A DNA stretch of 64,000 nucleotides from Methyloversatilis universalis EHg5 (GCF_000378945.1 NZ_KB900539.1:861241-925240), one strand, 5' to 3'; positions 18,097-27,626 are shown, counted from the first letter of the stretch. The notes: generated by a model from the letters alone, not told the origin. Program-made: numbers and translations.

Positions 18097-19440
18097 TTAC
18101 TTCACCATGCCCCAGGCCTGCAGACGCTGGAAGGCGAACTGGGCCTGGGCGTCCTTCTGACCGCTGCGGATGTAGGCGGCATAGTGCTGGCTGGCCGCGC
18201 GCTTGTCCTGCATGGTTTCGTAGGCCACGCCCTTCAGGAACAGCGTGGTGGCGTTGCCCGGCAGCACCTGGTCGTAGGCATTGAAGGCGGCCAGCGCTTC
18301 TGGCCCGCGGCCGAGCGCCAGCTTCGATACGCCGCGCTGGTACATCGCCTGGCCTTCGCCGGGATAGATTTCGGTGGCGCGCGAGAAGTGCCGGTCGGCG
18401 CTGGCGTATTCCTTCTGTGCCAGCAGACACTTGCCCATCAGCACATTGCCGCAGTAGTCGTCCGGCGCCACCTTCAGTGCCTTGTCGAAGCGGGTTTCCG
18501 CTTCGTCCAGCGACTTTTTCGCCATCAGCGATTCGCCTTCCTGCTGCGCCTTGATCGAAGGCGCGATGCGGCGCAGGCCGGCGGTGTGGTCCATGTAGCG
18601 CTCGTGTGACAGCGCCTTGCCGCGATAGCTGCCGTAGGCGTCGGTCGCCTCGCGCTGCGCGGTGTCGTAGCGCTCGTCCGACATCGGGTGCGACGAGAAC
18701 ATGGTCTGCAGCAGGCTGGGCTTTTCCTTGTGCTGGCTGCGCAGCATGTCCATCAGGTTCACCATGCCGTCCGGGTTGTAGCCGGCGCGCGTCATGTAAT
18801 CCAGGCCCAGCGCGTCGGCCTGTCGCTCATCGTTGCGCGAATAGCCGGCCAGCAGCGCGCTGGCGCCGACCTGGCTGGCGATGTTGGCGAGCGGTGCTGC
18901 GCCGCGGTAGTCCGACATCGCCACCGCCACATTCACCGCCATCGCGCCGGCCTGGGCAATCATGCCGCGGCCGGCCTGCTTGGCGCTGTGGCGCGCATTG
19001 ACGTGGCCGGTTTCGTGGCCGAGCAGCGCGGCGAGCTCATCTTCGCTGTCCATGTCCAGCAGGATGCCGCGGGTACAGGCCATGCTGCCGCCGGGAAAGG
19101 TGTAGGCGTTGATGTAGTTGGCGTTCACGACGCGTGCGTTGTAGGGCACGTCCGGGCGGTGGGTGTTCTTCGCCAGCGAGCGCTCGACCTCGTTTACATA
19201 GCGGTTCAGTTCCGGATCCTGCACTGCGCCGTAGTCGGCCGAGAACTGCTGCGGCGAATGCTTGCGGTCGACGCCGATCTCGTCCTGCTCCGACATGCCG
19301 ACCAGCACCTGCTGGCCGGTGATCGGATCGGTGGCGCAGCCGGACAGCTGCGGCAGCGTGACGGCGGCACCGGCGATGCCGGACAGCCACAGGAAATCTC
19401 GGCGGCTCATTTCGCGGCGGAAGAAGCGGTCATGCGACAC
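18097..19440 (-). CDS. M48 family metalloprotease with TPR repeats, Tat/lipoprotein signal
   Basis: 447 residues. I chose the GTG at 19440 because AAAGGA lies at good spacing upstream; an in-frame ATG at 19410 is the alternative and would keep the twin-arginine motif SRRDFLWLSG. A lipobox-like 'LSGC' follows the hydrophobic segment, so this is likely a periplasmic lipoprotein. The zinc site is 'LLGHETGHVNARHS' (HExxH as HETGH), with the third ligand region 'NDERQADALGLDYM'. The C-terminal 150 residues look like tetratricopeptide repeats. The architecture resembles BepA/YfgC, which proofreads outer-membrane proteins and LPS-assembly factors. A role in envelope quality control is inferred from that family. 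The gene lies 100 nt after recJ and upstream of the TRAP binding-protein gene. Confidence 0.9.
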   Translation of the reverse strand: MSHDRFFRREMSRRDFLWLSGIAGAAVTLPQLSGCATDPITGQQVLVGMSEQDEIGVDRKHSPQQFSADYGAVQDPELNRYVNEVERSLAKNTHRPDVPYNARVVNANYINAYTFPGGSMACTRGILLDMDSEDELAALLGHETGHVNARHSAKQAGRGMIAQAGAMAVNVAVAMSDYRGAAPLANIASQVGASALLAGYSRNDERQADALGLDYMTRAGYNPDGMVNLMDMLRSQHKEKPSLLQTMFSSHPMSDERYDTAQREATDAYGSYRGKALSHERYMDHTAGLRRIAPSIKAQQEGESLMAKKSLDEAETRFDKALKVAPDDYCGNVLMGKCLLAQKEYASADRHFSRATEIYPGEGQAMYQRGVSKLALGRGPEALAAFNAYDQVLPGNATTLFLKGVAYETMQDKRAASQHYAAYIRSGQKDAQAQFAFQRLQAWGMVK

Positions 19441-19540
19441 GGGTTGTCCTTTCCATTCCTGTTCGGTCTGCAGGCCTCAACGGCTGGGCCGTCCGCTGCG
19501 CTGACGCAACAGGATTCAATATTCAAGATCCAAGGCGTCT

Positions 19541-21232
19541 TCAGGCCGGCTCGGCGTGCTCAACCATCAGCTGCACCCGGCGCACGCCCTGGTATTCGTT
19601 GATGTCCAGCCGGTAGGCGGCGTTCACCCGCGGCGGCAGCGGCTCGGCACGGTTGAACCAGATTGCGTCGAACACGTTACCGTCCTTCGCGAGCGACAGC
19701 TTCAGGTGCTTGTCCTTCAACAGGCGCTGGTTGCGCACTTCGAAACAGTCGGCGAACACCGGTGGCGGAAAGCCCTGGCCCCAGGTTTCCGCTTCCATCA
19801 GGACGGCAGCGTGCAGGTTCATCAGCGACGCTTCCAGTGCGCCGTCGGTCTCTATGGTGCGGGTGAGCGCCGAAGGTTCCACCATGTCCGTCACCGCCTG
19901 TTCGAAGGCGTCGCGGAAGCGCTCGAACGCCCGCTCCGGCACGGTCAGGCCGGCCGCCATCGCGTGGCCGCCGAAGCGCAGGATGAGGCCGGGTTCGCGC
20001 TTGGACACCAGATCGAGTGCGTCGCGCAGGTGCAGGCCGGGAATCGAGCGGCCGGAGCCCTTGATCTCCCCTTCGTTGCCGCGCGCGAAGGCGATGGTGG
20101 GCCGGTGCGCGCGCTCCTTGATGCGCGAGGCGACGATGCCGATCACGCCCTGGTGCCAGTCCGGGTGGAACAGCGCCAGCGACTTCGATTCGCCGATGTC
20201 TATCGTCGCCAGCTGCGCTTCCGCCTCTTCCTGCATGCCCTGTTCGATCTCCCGCCGTTCGCGGTTCATCGCGTCCAGCTGCTGCGCCAGCGACAGCGCG
20301 CGCGCGAAGTCGTCGGTGATCAGGCATTCGATGCCCAGCGACATGTCGGACAGCCGGCCGGCGGCATTCAGCCGCGGGCCGATGGCGAAACCGAGGTCGA
20401 AGGAGGTGGCGCGCTCCGGTTCGCGGCCGGCGGCGGCGAACAGCGCGCGCAGGCCGGGCGTGAGCTTGCCGGAGCGGATGCGCTGCATGCCCTGGGTGAC
20501 CAGCACCCGGTTGTTGTGATCGAGCTTCACCACGTCGGCCACGGTGCCGAGCGCCACCAGGTCGAGCAGGCTGCCCAGATTCGGTTCCTCGCGGCCGGCG
20601 AAGGCGCCGCGCCGGCGCAGTTCGGCGCGCAGCGTCAGCATGACGTAGAACATGACGCCGCAGCCGGCGATGGACTTGCTGGTGAAGCCGCAGCCCGGCT
20701 GGTTCGGGTTCACGATCACGTCGGCCAGCGGCAGTTCGTCGCCCGGCAGGTGGTGGTCGGTCACCAGCACCGACATGCCCAGTTCGTTGGCACGTGCCAC
20801 GCCCTCGACGCTGGCGATGCCGTTGTCCACGGTGATGATGATGTCCGGCTCGGCGTGTGCCGCGAGATCCACGATTTCCGGCGTCAGCCCGTAGCCGTAC
20901 TCGAAGCGGTTCGGCACCAGATAGCTCACGTTGGCGCCCATCGCCCGCAGCGCGCGGATGCCGATGGCGCAGGCGGTGGCGCCGTCGCAGTCGTAGTCGG
21001 CCACGATGAGCAGGCGTGCGTCGGCTTCGATCGCGTCGGCCAGCATCTGTGCCGCATCGTTGGCGCCGGTCAGCGTGTCCGGCGGCAGCAGGGCCTTCAG
21101 CGAATAGTCGATCTGGCTGCGGTCCTGCACGCCGCGCGAGGCGTACAGCCGCGCCAGCAGCGGGTGCACGCCCTGCTGTTCCAGCTGGGCATGGCTGCGG
21201 GGCGGGATGGGGCGATTGACGATGCAGGTCAT
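19541..21232 (-). CDS. recJ: Single-stranded-DNA-specific exonuclease RecJ
   Basis: 563 residues from ATG 21232 (MTCIVNRPIPPRSHAQ), the usual RecJ length. The DHH phosphoesterase motifs are present: 'VADYDCDGATA' (motif I), 'ITVDNGIAS' (motif II) and 'VTDHHLPGD' (motif III), followed by 'GFAIGPRLNAAGRL'. The DHHA1 domain has 'GSGRSIPGLHLRDAL' and 'GGHAMAAGL', and a C-terminal OB-like domain ends the protein. RecJ degrades single-stranded DNA 5' to 3' in recombination and mismatch repair. It follows the RpfE-like gene by 60 nt, an order also known from xanthomonads. Related short AT-richer sequences lie on both sides of the gene (see findings). Confidence 0.97.
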   Translation of the reverse strand: MTCIVNRPIPPRSHAQLEQQGVHPLLARLYASRGVQDRSQIDYSLKALLPPDTLTGANDAAQMLADAIEADARLLIVADYDCDGATACAIGIRALRAMGANVSYLVPNRFEYGYGLTPEIVDLAAHAEPDIIITVDNGIASVEGVARANELGMSVLVTDHHLPGDELPLADVIVNPNQPGCGFTSKSIAGCGVMFYVMLTLRAELRRRGAFAGREEPNLGSLLDLVALGTVADVVKLDHNNRVLVTQGMQRIRSGKLTPGLRALFAAAGREPERATSFDLGFAIGPRLNAAGRLSDMSLGIECLITDDFARALSLAQQLDAMNRERREIEQGMQEEAEAQLATIDIGESKSLALFHPDWHQGVIGIVASRIKERAHRPTIAFARGNEGEIKGSGRSIPGLHLRDALDLVSKREPGLILRFGGHAMAAGLTVPERAFERFRDAFEQAVTDMVEPSALTRTIETDGALEASLMNLHAAVLMEAETWGQGFPPPVFADCFEVRNQRLLKDKHLKLSLAKDGNVFDAIWFNRAEPLPPRVNAAYRLDINEYQGVRRVQLMVEHAEPA

Positions 21233-21266
21233 GGATGCAGCTTCAGGATTCAAGGTTCAAGGGGCC

Positions 21267-21296
21267 GGGAGCGACCCCGCCGCGATGGGGCTTCAG
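21267..21296. repeat. REP-like GC-rich palindromic element, copy 1
   Basis: The sequence GGGAGCGACCCCGCCGCGAT continues into GGGGCTTCAG. It matches, on the opposite relative strand, the element at 32029-32065 (shared core GGGAGCG(A/G)C...CGCCGCGATG..GCTT). It overlaps the last codons and stop of the RpfE-like gene (stop at 21293-21295). Extragenic palindromes at gene ends are common in GC-rich proteobacteria; only two copies are seen here. Confidence 0.5.
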
Positions 21297-22279
21297 CAGG
21301 CCGGCGCGAGCGGGCGGCGCCAGATCTTCCACAGATCACGCTTTTCGGTGGTGCAGGCCAGAATACCTTCGTCGCCGCTCAGCGTGACGGTCACCGACTG
21401 TACGTCGCCGCGCTTCAGCGCCTGCAGCGCCGGCGCGATCCAGTCGCGCTCCAGCGTCTGCACCGCCTGCAGCCAGGCTTCGGCATCCAGGTAGAGCGCC
21501 GGGGCCAGCGCGTCCTGCAGCAGCACCAGATTGCCTTCCTGCAGCGCGATGTCGCGGCGCTCTGGCAAGGGCGCCGCGCGCACGCCGGCGGCGTGCGCCA
21601 GACCGTGGGCCAGCGCATCGTCCGCCCACAGCTGCATGCAGGGCAGGGCGGCCTGCACCGGCAGCGTGCCGGCGCCCCAGAACCACAGCGTGTTCAGCGT
21701 CGGCCGGCCGGCTTCTTCGCGCGCGGTATTGACCGGGTGGGCGTGGAACAGCATCTGGGTTTCGTTCATCCACTGGCGCAGACGGGCGGCGTCGCGGCCG
21801 CTGGGCATGGACGCGTCCAGCTTGCGCCCGAGCGCCGCACCCGGCGGCACGGTGCTGACCGACAGTGGCTCCAGCAGCGCCAGATGGCCGTGCCCACCGG
21901 TTGGCAGATGCAGCCAGCCGATATTGGCGAAGTGCGCGTTCCAGGCGGCGGCGAGCGCGGCGGCTTCGTCGGCGTCCGGGCGCACGTCCGGCCGGTCGGT
22001 GAGCATGAGCGCGTCGCGCGCGAAGCGCAGGTGGGCGACATCGGCCGCCAGCCAGCAGCGGCTGTCCACCGGCTCACCGCAGCCGGCGCGGCGCAGCGCG
22101 CCCAGCGGCGCATCCGGTTTCAGGCCGAACAGGCCGGCCAGCAGATGTTCGGGCGCCGCGGCCGGGCGACGGCTGCGCACCCCGCGTCCGAGCAGCAGCG
22201 ACAGCGCGGGCGTGGCGGGCGGGGGCAGCGGCGTGGTGGAGGGCCAGAGCAGGCCGGGCAGGACCAGATGCAGTGACAT
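21293..22279 (-). CDS. RpfE-like conserved protein (COG4255-type)
   Basis: 328 residues. The start is ATG 22279 (MSLHLVLPGLLWP), which begins the conserved N-terminal 'LVLPGLLWP' motif of the family. Other family marks are 'HLLAGLFGL', 'WLAADVAHLRFARD', 'LNTLWFWGAGTLP' and a C-terminal 'ILACTTEKRDLWKIWRRP'. These proteins are annotated as RpfE-type regulatory proteins or distant cofactor-independent phosphoglycerate-mutase relatives. No biochemical function is established to my knowledge. It sits upstream of recJ in the same direction, as rpfE does in Xanthomonas. The stop codon lies inside a REP-like element. It is divergent from lolC, with 88 nt between the two starts. Confidence 0.75.
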   Translation of the reverse strand: MSLHLVLPGLLWPSTTPLPPPATPALSLLLGRGVRSRRPAAAPEHLLAGLFGLKPDAPLGALRRAGCGEPVDSRCWLAADVAHLRFARDALMLTDRPDVRPDADEAAALAAAWNAHFANIGWLHLPTGGHGHLALLEPLSVSTVPPGAALGRKLDASMPSGRDAARLRQWMNETQMLFHAHPVNTAREEAGRPTLNTLWFWGAGTLPVQAALPCMQLWADDALAHGLAHAAGVRAAPLPERRDIALQEGNLVLLQDALAPALYLDAEAWLQAVQTLERDWIAPALQALKRGDVQSVTVTLSGDEGILACTTEKRDLWKIWRRPLAPAC

Positions 22280-22367
22280 GCGCGAAGTGTACCTGCGTTG
22301 CAGTGCCACGGTGCTGTCGGCGCAATCCTGCATGCACGCGCGGGCGCTCCGGTACCATGCCGTCCCC

Positions 22368-23612
22368 ATGAACTACGAAATCCTGCTCGGCCTGCGCTAT
22401 GTGCGGGCGAAACGGCGCAACGGCTTCATTTCCTTCATTTCCCTCATTTCCACGCTCGGTCTGGCGCTGGGCGTGGCGGCGCTGATCACGGTGCTGTCGG
22501 TGATGAACGGTTTCCAGAAGGAGCTGCGCACCCGCATCCTCGGCGTGGCCTCCCACATCCAGGTGACCGGCTACGACAACGAGCTGGCTGGCTGGCAGCA
22601 GGTGGCCGACGCAGCGCTGAAGAATCCGGATGTGAAGGCCGCCGCGCCCTACATCAGCGAACAGGCCATGCTGTCTTTCGACCAGACGGTGCGCGGCGCC
22701 ATGGTGCGCGGCGTGCTGCCGGCGGCCGAGGACGGCGTGGCCGCCTTCAGCCAGCACATGCGCGCCGGCCGGCTGGCCGATCTGCAGCCGGGCGCTTTCG
22801 GCATCGTTTTGGGCATCGAACTGGCGCGCGCGCTGCAGGTGCGGGTGGGCGACAAGGTGACGCTGATCGCGCCGCAGGGCCTGGTGACGCCGGCCGCGGT
22901 ACTGCCGCGGCTCAAGCAGTTCACGGTGGTCGGCGTGTTCGAGGCCGGGCATTTCGAGTACGACGCCAGCCTCGCGCTCATCCACATGCAGGACGCCCAG
23001 GCGCTGTACCGGATGGAGGACCGCGTGTCCGGCGTGCGGCTCAAGGTGGCCGACCTGTTCGAGGCGCCGCGGGTGGCGCGGGCGCTGCACGAACAGTTCG
23101 CCGGGCAGGAGCTGCTGGTCGGCGACTGGACCCGCCAGCACGCCAACTTCTTCCGCGCCATCGCGATCGAGAAGAACATGATGTTCATCATCCTGTCGCT
23201 CATCGTCGCGGTGGCCGCCTTCAACATCGTGTCCATGCTCATCATGGTGGTGACCGACAAGCAGGCCGACATCGCCATCCTGCGCACGCTGGGCGCCAGC
23301 CCGGCGTCGATGATGGCGGTGTTCGTGGTGCAGGGTGCGCTGATCGGCGGCTTCGGCCTGCTGCTCGGCGTGGCCGGCGGCGTGCTGCTGGCCGGCAATC
23401 TCGACGTGGTGGTGCCGGCCATCGAAAAGATCGCCGGCGTGTCGCTGTGGTCGTCCGAGGTGTACTTCATTCCCGAACTGCCGTCGGAAATCCTGTGGTC
23501 CGACGTGATCACCGTAACCGTGATCGGTGGCGTGCTGACGCTGGCCGCCACGCTGTACCCGAGCTGGCGCGCGTCGCGCGTGCAGCCGGCGGAGGCGCTG
23601 CGCTATGAGTGA
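22368..23612 (+). CDS. lolC: Lipoprotein-releasing ABC transporter permease (LolC/LolE family)
   Basis: 414 residues from ATG 22368 ([16 protein letters not shown]), the standard start of the family. There are four membrane segments: one at about residues 20-45, then a large periplasmic domain of about 220 residues, and three near the C-terminus ('[16 protein letters not shown]', '[17 protein letters not shown]', '[16 protein letters not shown]'). The protein ends '[11 protein letters not shown]', the conserved FtsX-like tail. It extracts outer-membrane lipoproteins from the inner membrane and hands them to LolA. Only one permease gene adjoins lolD, so a homodimeric LolF-like arrangement, rather than a LolC/LolE pair, is likely. 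It overlaps lolD by 8 nt. Confidence 0.95.
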   Translation: MNYEILLGLRYVRAKRRNGFISFISLISTLGLALGVAALITVLSVMNGFQKELRTRILGVASHIQVTGYDNELAGWQQVADAALKNPDVKAAAPYISEQAMLSFDQTVRGAMVRGVLPAAEDGVAAFSQHMRAGRLADLQPGAFGIVLGIELARALQVRVGDKVTLIAPQGLVTPAAVLPRLKQFTVVGVFEAGHFEYDASLALIHMQDAQALYRMEDRVSGVRLKVADLFEAPRVARALHEQFAGQELLVGDWTRQHANFFRAIAIEKNMMFIILSLIVAVAAFNIVSMLIMVVTDKQADIAILRTLGASPASMMAVFVVQGALIGGFGLLLGVAGGVLLAGNLDVVVPAIEKIAGVSLWSSEVYFIPELPSEILWSDVITVTVIGGVLTLAATLYPSWRASRVQPAEALRYE

Positions 23613-24294
23613 CATCGTGTCGACCGAAATCGTGCTGAGCTGCCGCGGGCTGACCAAGGTGTTCCATCAGGGCAAGGTGGAGGTGCCGGTGCTGGCCGGT
23701 GTCGACCTGCAGGTGGCGCGCGGCGAGCGGGTGGCCATCGTCGGCGCCAGCGGCTCGGGAAAAAGCACGCTGCTGCATCTGCTCGGCGGGCTGGACGTGC
23801 CGAGTGCCGGCCGCGTGGCGCTGCAGGGACAGGACTATTCCTCGCTCGGCGAGGCAGCGCGGGGCGCGCTGCGCAACCGCGCGCTGGGCTTCGTGTACCA
23901 GTTCCACCATCTGCTGGCCGAGTTTTCGGCGCTGGACAACGTGGCGATGCCGCTGATGATCCGCCGCCAGACCCGCGCCCAGGCGCGCGAGGCGGCGGCG
24001 GCCATGCTGGCCGAGGTCGGTCTGGCGCACCGGGTGGAGCACCAGCCGGGTGAGCTGTCCGGCGGCGAGCGTCAGCGGGTGGCCATCGCCCGTGCGCTGG
24101 TGACCCAGCCGGCCTGCGTGCTGGCCGACGAACCGACCGGCAATCTGGACAGCCGCACCGCCGGTGCCGTGTTCGATCTCATGCTCGAACTGAGCCGTAC
24201 CCGCGGCACCAGCTTCGTCATCGTCACCCACGACGAGCGGCTGGCGGCGCGCACCGACCGTACGGTCCGGCTGGTGGACGGGCGGCTGGGCTAG
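23605..24294 (+). CDS. lolD: Lipoprotein-releasing ABC transporter ATP-binding protein LolD
   Basis: 229 residues. ATG 23605 lies inside the end of lolC. Walker A is '[16 protein letters not shown]', the signature motif is '[15 protein letters not shown]', Walker B is '[12 protein letters not shown]', and the switch His is in 'IVTHDERLA'. The Q-loop region reads '[19 protein letters not shown]', typical of LolD/MacB-type ATPases. It powers lipoprotein release together with the permease upstream. The stop codon is only 2 nt from the stop of a convergent small gene. Confidence 0.96.
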   Translation: MSDIVSTEIVLSCRGLTKVFHQGKVEVPVLAGVDLQVARGERVAIVGASGSGKSTLLHLLGGLDVPSAGRVALQGQDYSSLGEAARGALRNRALGFVYQFHHLLAEFSALDNVAMPLMIRRQTRAQAREAAAAMLAEVGLAHRVEHQPGELSGGERQRVAIARALVTQPACVLADEPTGNLDSRTAGAVFDLMLELSRTRGTSFVIVTHDERLAARTDRTVRLVDGRLG

Positions 24295-24296
24295 CC

Positions 24297-24545
24297 TCAG
24301 GCCTCGCCCAGCAGCGCGGCCCGGACCTCCGGCGTGCAGCAGGCGGCGAGGCGGGCGTCCAGCGCGGTACGGAAGGTTGCGCTGCACGGGCCGCCGAGCG
24401 CGATCCGTATCTGCATGCGCAGTTCGTCGAGCGCGGCCCATTCCTCGTCGCTGATCAGCACGCGGGTATCCGGCGCGCGACGAGTGCGGTCGTCCAGATC
24501 GCCGTTGAAACGGCGGTACAGATCCAGCTTGTCCCGGGTCAGCAT
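24297..24545 (-). CDS. Small hypothetical protein
   Basis: 82 residues from ATG 24545, which overlaps the end of the DUF2062 gene by 7 nt, so it is probably translationally coupled to it. The protein is soluble and helical in appearance ('MLTRDKLDLYRRFNGDLDD', 'SDEEWAALDELRMQIRIAL'), with two adjacent cysteines near the C-terminus ('AACCTPEVRAALL'). I do not recognise the family. The tight overlap and normal codon use support it as a real gene. Confidence 0.6.
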   Translation of the reverse strand: MLTRDKLDLYRRFNGDLDDRTRRAPDTRVLISDEEWAALDELRMQIRIALGGPCSATFRTALDARLAACCTPEVRAALLGEA

Positions 24546-25108
24546 GAGCGGGCTTTCCGCGACTCGGCGCGGCGCTGCCAGGCGCGTACCAGGTGCCAGC
24601 GCCACAGCCCGAGTACCGCGACATAGCCGAGGGCGGCCAGCGTGAGCGCGAGCAGCGGCAGGCCGATCAGGAGCGGTTCGCCCAGCGCCATGAACCAGGT
24701 GACCAGTGCGTCCATCCAGTCGGCGAAGCCGGCGTCGTCCGGAATGTGCGGTGCGCTGAAGCGCGCGCCGGCCGGCAGCGTCATGCCCAGCAGCGGCATC
24801 ACCGCCCGGCCGTAGGCCCAGGCCACCGCGTAAAGCGGCACGATGGTGAGCGGATTGGTATAGAAGGTGACCAGCATGGCCAGCGGCAGGTTCACCCGCA
24901 GCAGCACCGACAGCAGGGCCGCCCCCAGCATCTGCAGCGGCCCCGGTATCAGCCCGGAAAACAGCCCGACCGCCACGCCGCCGGCACAGCTGTGCCGGTT
25001 CAGCCGCCACAGCCGCGGATGCCCCAGGCTGTCGGCGAAGGGCGCCAGCCAGCGGTTGCGGCGCAGGCTGTCGCTGTCGGGAAGGTAGTTGCGTATCAGT
25101 TTTTTCAT
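24539..25108 (-). CDS. DUF2062 membrane protein
   Basis: 189 residues from ATG 25108 (MKKLIRNYLPDSDSLRRN). It shows the DUF2062 pattern: 'HPRLWRLNRHSCAGGVAVGLFSGLIPGP' (residues about 30-57), then 'LAMLVTFYTNPLTIVPLY', with three or more membrane segments. The family is widespread in proteobacteria and its function is unknown. Some members sit beside envelope-biogenesis or glycosyltransferase genes, and here lolCD is the convergent neighbour. It is divergent from comEC across a 148-nt gap that contains a strong hairpin. Confidence 0.85.
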   Translation of the reverse strand: MKKLIRNYLPDSDSLRRNRWLAPFADSLGHPRLWRLNRHSCAGGVAVGLFSGLIPGPLQMLGAALLSVLLRVNLPLAMLVTFYTNPLTIVPLYAVAWAYGRAVMPLLGMTLPAGARFSAPHIPDDAGFADWMDALVTWFMALGEPLLIGLPLLALTLAALGYVAVLGLWRWHLVRAWQRRAESRKARSC

Positions 25109-25173
25109 GCGGGCGATCGGTCCGGGCGCGTCGAGCGTACCGGTTGAGGACAGGCGGCGCCAGCCGGGGTTTC

Positions 25174-25214
25174 ATCCGCCCGGCACAGGTCATCCGGATG
25201 CCGGGCGGATTTTT
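25174..25214 (+). terminator. Strong hairpin with U-tract in the leader of comEC (attenuator or terminator)
   Basis: A perfect 12-bp stem (ATCCGCCCGGCA at 25174-25185 with TGCCGGGCGGAT at 25199-25210, 13-nt loop) is followed by TTTT. In plus orientation it has the form of an intrinsic terminator. The only plus gene upstream is lolD, almost 900 nt away across two opposing genes; comEC begins 43 nt downstream. It could block antisense-derived transcripts or attenuate comEC. Confidence 0.7.
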
Positions 25215-25256
25215 CTCCGGTTTATTCGAATGGAATTTTCGGCGCAATAATGCGGC

Positions 25257-27626
25257 ATGCTGCCGCCGCTCACGTTCGCCCTGCTCATCGCCTGTCTGCT
25301 TGCGTCACGACTGCCGCAGCTGCCGGCGCCCGGCGTTCTGGCCGGGCTGGGTGTGCTGGCGCTGCTGCCCGCCGCGTACTGGCGGCGCTCAGCAGGGGCG
25401 CGCTTCGTGTCGGTGCTGTTCGGCGGCTTCTGTCTGGCGGCCGGCTGGGGGCATGTGCAGCTCGCCGACCGTCTGGCGCCTGCGCTGGAAGGCCAGGACA
25501 TCGACCTGAGCGGCGTGGTGGTGAGCCTGCCGGTGCGCATCGAGCGCGGCCGGCGCTTCGAGTTCGCGGTCGATGTGCCGCCGCCGGGCGTGCCGTCGCG
25601 GCTGATGCTGAACTGGTATGACGGCCGCCGCAGCGAGCAGGGCGAGCACGGCGACGCCGAGCCGGTGGCCGCACCGTCCCTGCCGGCGGGCAGCCGCTGG
25701 CAGTTGCGGGTGAGGCTGAAGCGCCCGCACGGCAACATGAACCCGCACGGTTTCGATTACGAAGGCTGGCTGTTTGCGCGCGGCATCGGCGCCACCGGGC
25801 AGGTGCGGGCCAGCCTGCCGCCCCGCATGCTCAGCGCCGAGGCGGCCGGGTTCGAGCCGGCGGTACAGCGGCTGCGCGCATCGGTGCGCAGCCGCTTCGA
25901 GCACGCGCTCGGCGTCGATGGGGAGGCCGCGGACGCCGCACCCTGGGCCGGCGTGCTGATCGCGCTGGCCATCGGCGAACAGCGCGCCATCCCGACCGCC
26001 CAGTGGACGCTGTTCGAGCGTGCCGGCCTGACCCATCTGGTGTCGATTTCCGGCCTGCACATCACCATGGTCGCTGCACTGGCCGGCGGGCTGTGCGCCG
26101 CGCTGTGGCGACGGGTGCCGGCGCTCGCCTTGCGGCTGCCGGCCCAGCGCGCCGGGGTTGCTGCCGGACTGGTTGCGGCGTTGGCCTACTGCCTGCTGGC
26201 CGGTTTCGGCATACCGGCACAGCGCACCTTCATCATGCTGGCGGTCGGGGCGTTCGCGCTCTGGCGCGGCCGCTTCGCGTCACCGGCGGATGCGCTGGCC
26301 CTGGCGCTGTGCGCGGTGCTGCTGGCCCACCCGCTGGCGGTGATCGACGCCGGTTTCTGGCTGTCCTTCTGCGCGGTCGCACTGCTGTTCTATGCGGTCG
26401 CCGGCGATGTCGGGATGGCGGCCGGGCCGGTACGGCGCTGGCTGCGCGCACAGGCCGCGATCACGATCGGGCTGGCACCGCTCACGCTGGCACTGTTCGG
26501 CCGGGTGTCGCTGATCGCGCCGCTGGCCAACCTGATCGCCATACCGGTGGTGAGCGCGCTGGTCACGCCGCTGGTGCTGCTGGCGGTGGTGCTGCCCTTC
26601 GATCCGTTGCTGTGGCTGGCCCACGCGCTGACCGCGTGGCTAATGGCGGGTATCGCCTGGCTGACCGCGCCCGACTGGGCGCTGTGGCAGAGCGCTGCGC
26701 CACCGGTGTGGGCGGTCGTCGCGGCCGGGCTTGGTGCGCTCTGCCTGCTGGCGCCGCCCGGCTGGACAGGGCGCGCGCTGGCGCTGCCGCTGATGCTGCC
26801 GGTGCTGTGGGTACAGCCCGAGCGACCGCTGCATGGCGACATGGTGGTGACCGTGCTCGACGTTGGCCAGGGGCTGGCGGTGCATGTGCAGACCGCCGGC
26901 CACGACCTGCTGTTCGACACCGGCCCGCGCTACGGCGCCGAAGCCGATGCCGGCGAACGGCTGGTGCTGCCCTATCTGCGCGCCGTCGGCGTCCGACGGC
27001 TGCACACGCTGGTGGTGAGCCATGCCGACAGCGACCACTCGGGCGGTGCGGCGTCGGTGCTGGAGGGGCTGACGGTCGAACAGGTGCTGTCCTCGGTGCC
27101 GGCACACGACGCACTGCGGCTGCGCCGGCCGGACACCGTCGACTGCGCCGCCGGCCAGACCTGGCAGCTCGATGGTGTGCGCTTCGCTGTGCTGCACCCG
27201 CCGCCCGGCGCGGTAGAGCGGGGCGCGCGTTCGAGCAATGCGCTGTCCTGCGTGCTGCGCATCGACGCCGCTCACGGCAGCGCCCTCATCACCGGCGACC
27301 TGCTGGCCGATGGCGAGGCGGCGCTGGTCGCGGCCGGTGCGCCGCTGGCGGCCGACCTGCTGGTGACGCCGCATCACGGCAGCCGCACTTCGTCGACCGA
27401 GCCCTTCGTGCAGGCGGTAAGCGCACGTGAGGCGGTGCACGCCATGGGCTACCGCAACCGCTTCAGGCATCCGCACCCGGCGGTGGTCGCGCGTTACGAG
27501 GCGGCCGCCACCGTACAGCGGCGCAGCGACCGCGATGGCGCGCTGCGCTACCGCTTCGCCGCCACCGGTCTGATCATCGAAAGCAGCCGCGAACGCGATG
27601 CGCGCTACTGGCACAATGGGTTTTAG
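25257..27626 (+). CDS. comEC: DNA internalization competence protein ComEC/Rec2
   Basis: 789 residues from ATG 25257 (MLPPLTFALLIACLL). Domain order is an N-terminal DUF4131 membrane/OB-like region (about 1-190), the competence membrane domain with about eight helices (about 215-500; 'HLVSISGLHITMVAALAGG' is the hallmark), and a C-terminal metallo-beta-lactamase domain (about 530-770). The last has 'VLDVGQGLAVHVQT', the metal site 'SHADSDHSGG' and 'LLVTPHHGSRTSS'. ComEC forms the inner-membrane channel for transforming DNA, and the beta-lactamase-like domain is thought to be the nuclease. The stop codon's last base is the first G of a four-tract G-quadruplex motif that extends into the next gene's ribosome site. 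Confidence 0.95.
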   Translation: MLPPLTFALLIACLLASRLPQLPAPGVLAGLGVLALLPAAYWRRSAGARFVSVLFGGFCLAAGWGHVQLADRLAPALEGQDIDLSGVVVSLPVRIERGRRFEFAVDVPPPGVPSRLMLNWYDGRRSEQGEHGDAEPVAAPSLPAGSRWQLRVRLKRPHGNMNPHGFDYEGWLFARGIGATGQVRASLPPRMLSAEAAGFEPAVQRLRASVRSRFEHALGVDGEAADAAPWAGVLIALAIGEQRAIPTAQWTLFERAGLTHLVSISGLHITMVAALAGGLCAALWRRVPALALRLPAQRAGVAAGLVAALAYCLLAGFGIPAQRTFIMLAVGAFALWRGRFASPADALALALCAVLLAHPLAVIDAGFWLSFCAVALLFYAVAGDVGMAAGPVRRWLRAQAAITIGLAPLTLALFGRVSLIAPLANLIAIPVVSALVTPLVLLAVVLPFDPLLWLAHALTAWLMAGIAWLTAPDWALWQSAAPPVWAVVAAGLGALCLLAPPGWTGRALALPLMLPVLWVQPERPLHGDMVVTVLDVGQGLAVHVQTAGHDLLFDTGPRYGAEADAGERLVLPYLRAVGVRRLHTLVVSHADSDHSGGAASVLEGLTVEQVLSSVPAHDALRLRRPDTVDCAAGQTWQLDGVRFAVLHPPPGAVERGARSSNALSCVLRIDAAHGSALITGDLLADGEAALVAAGAPLAADLLVTPHHGSRTSSTEPFVQAVSAREAVHAMGYRNRFRHPHPAVVARYEAAATVQRRSDRDGALRYRFAATGLIIESSRERDARYWHNGF

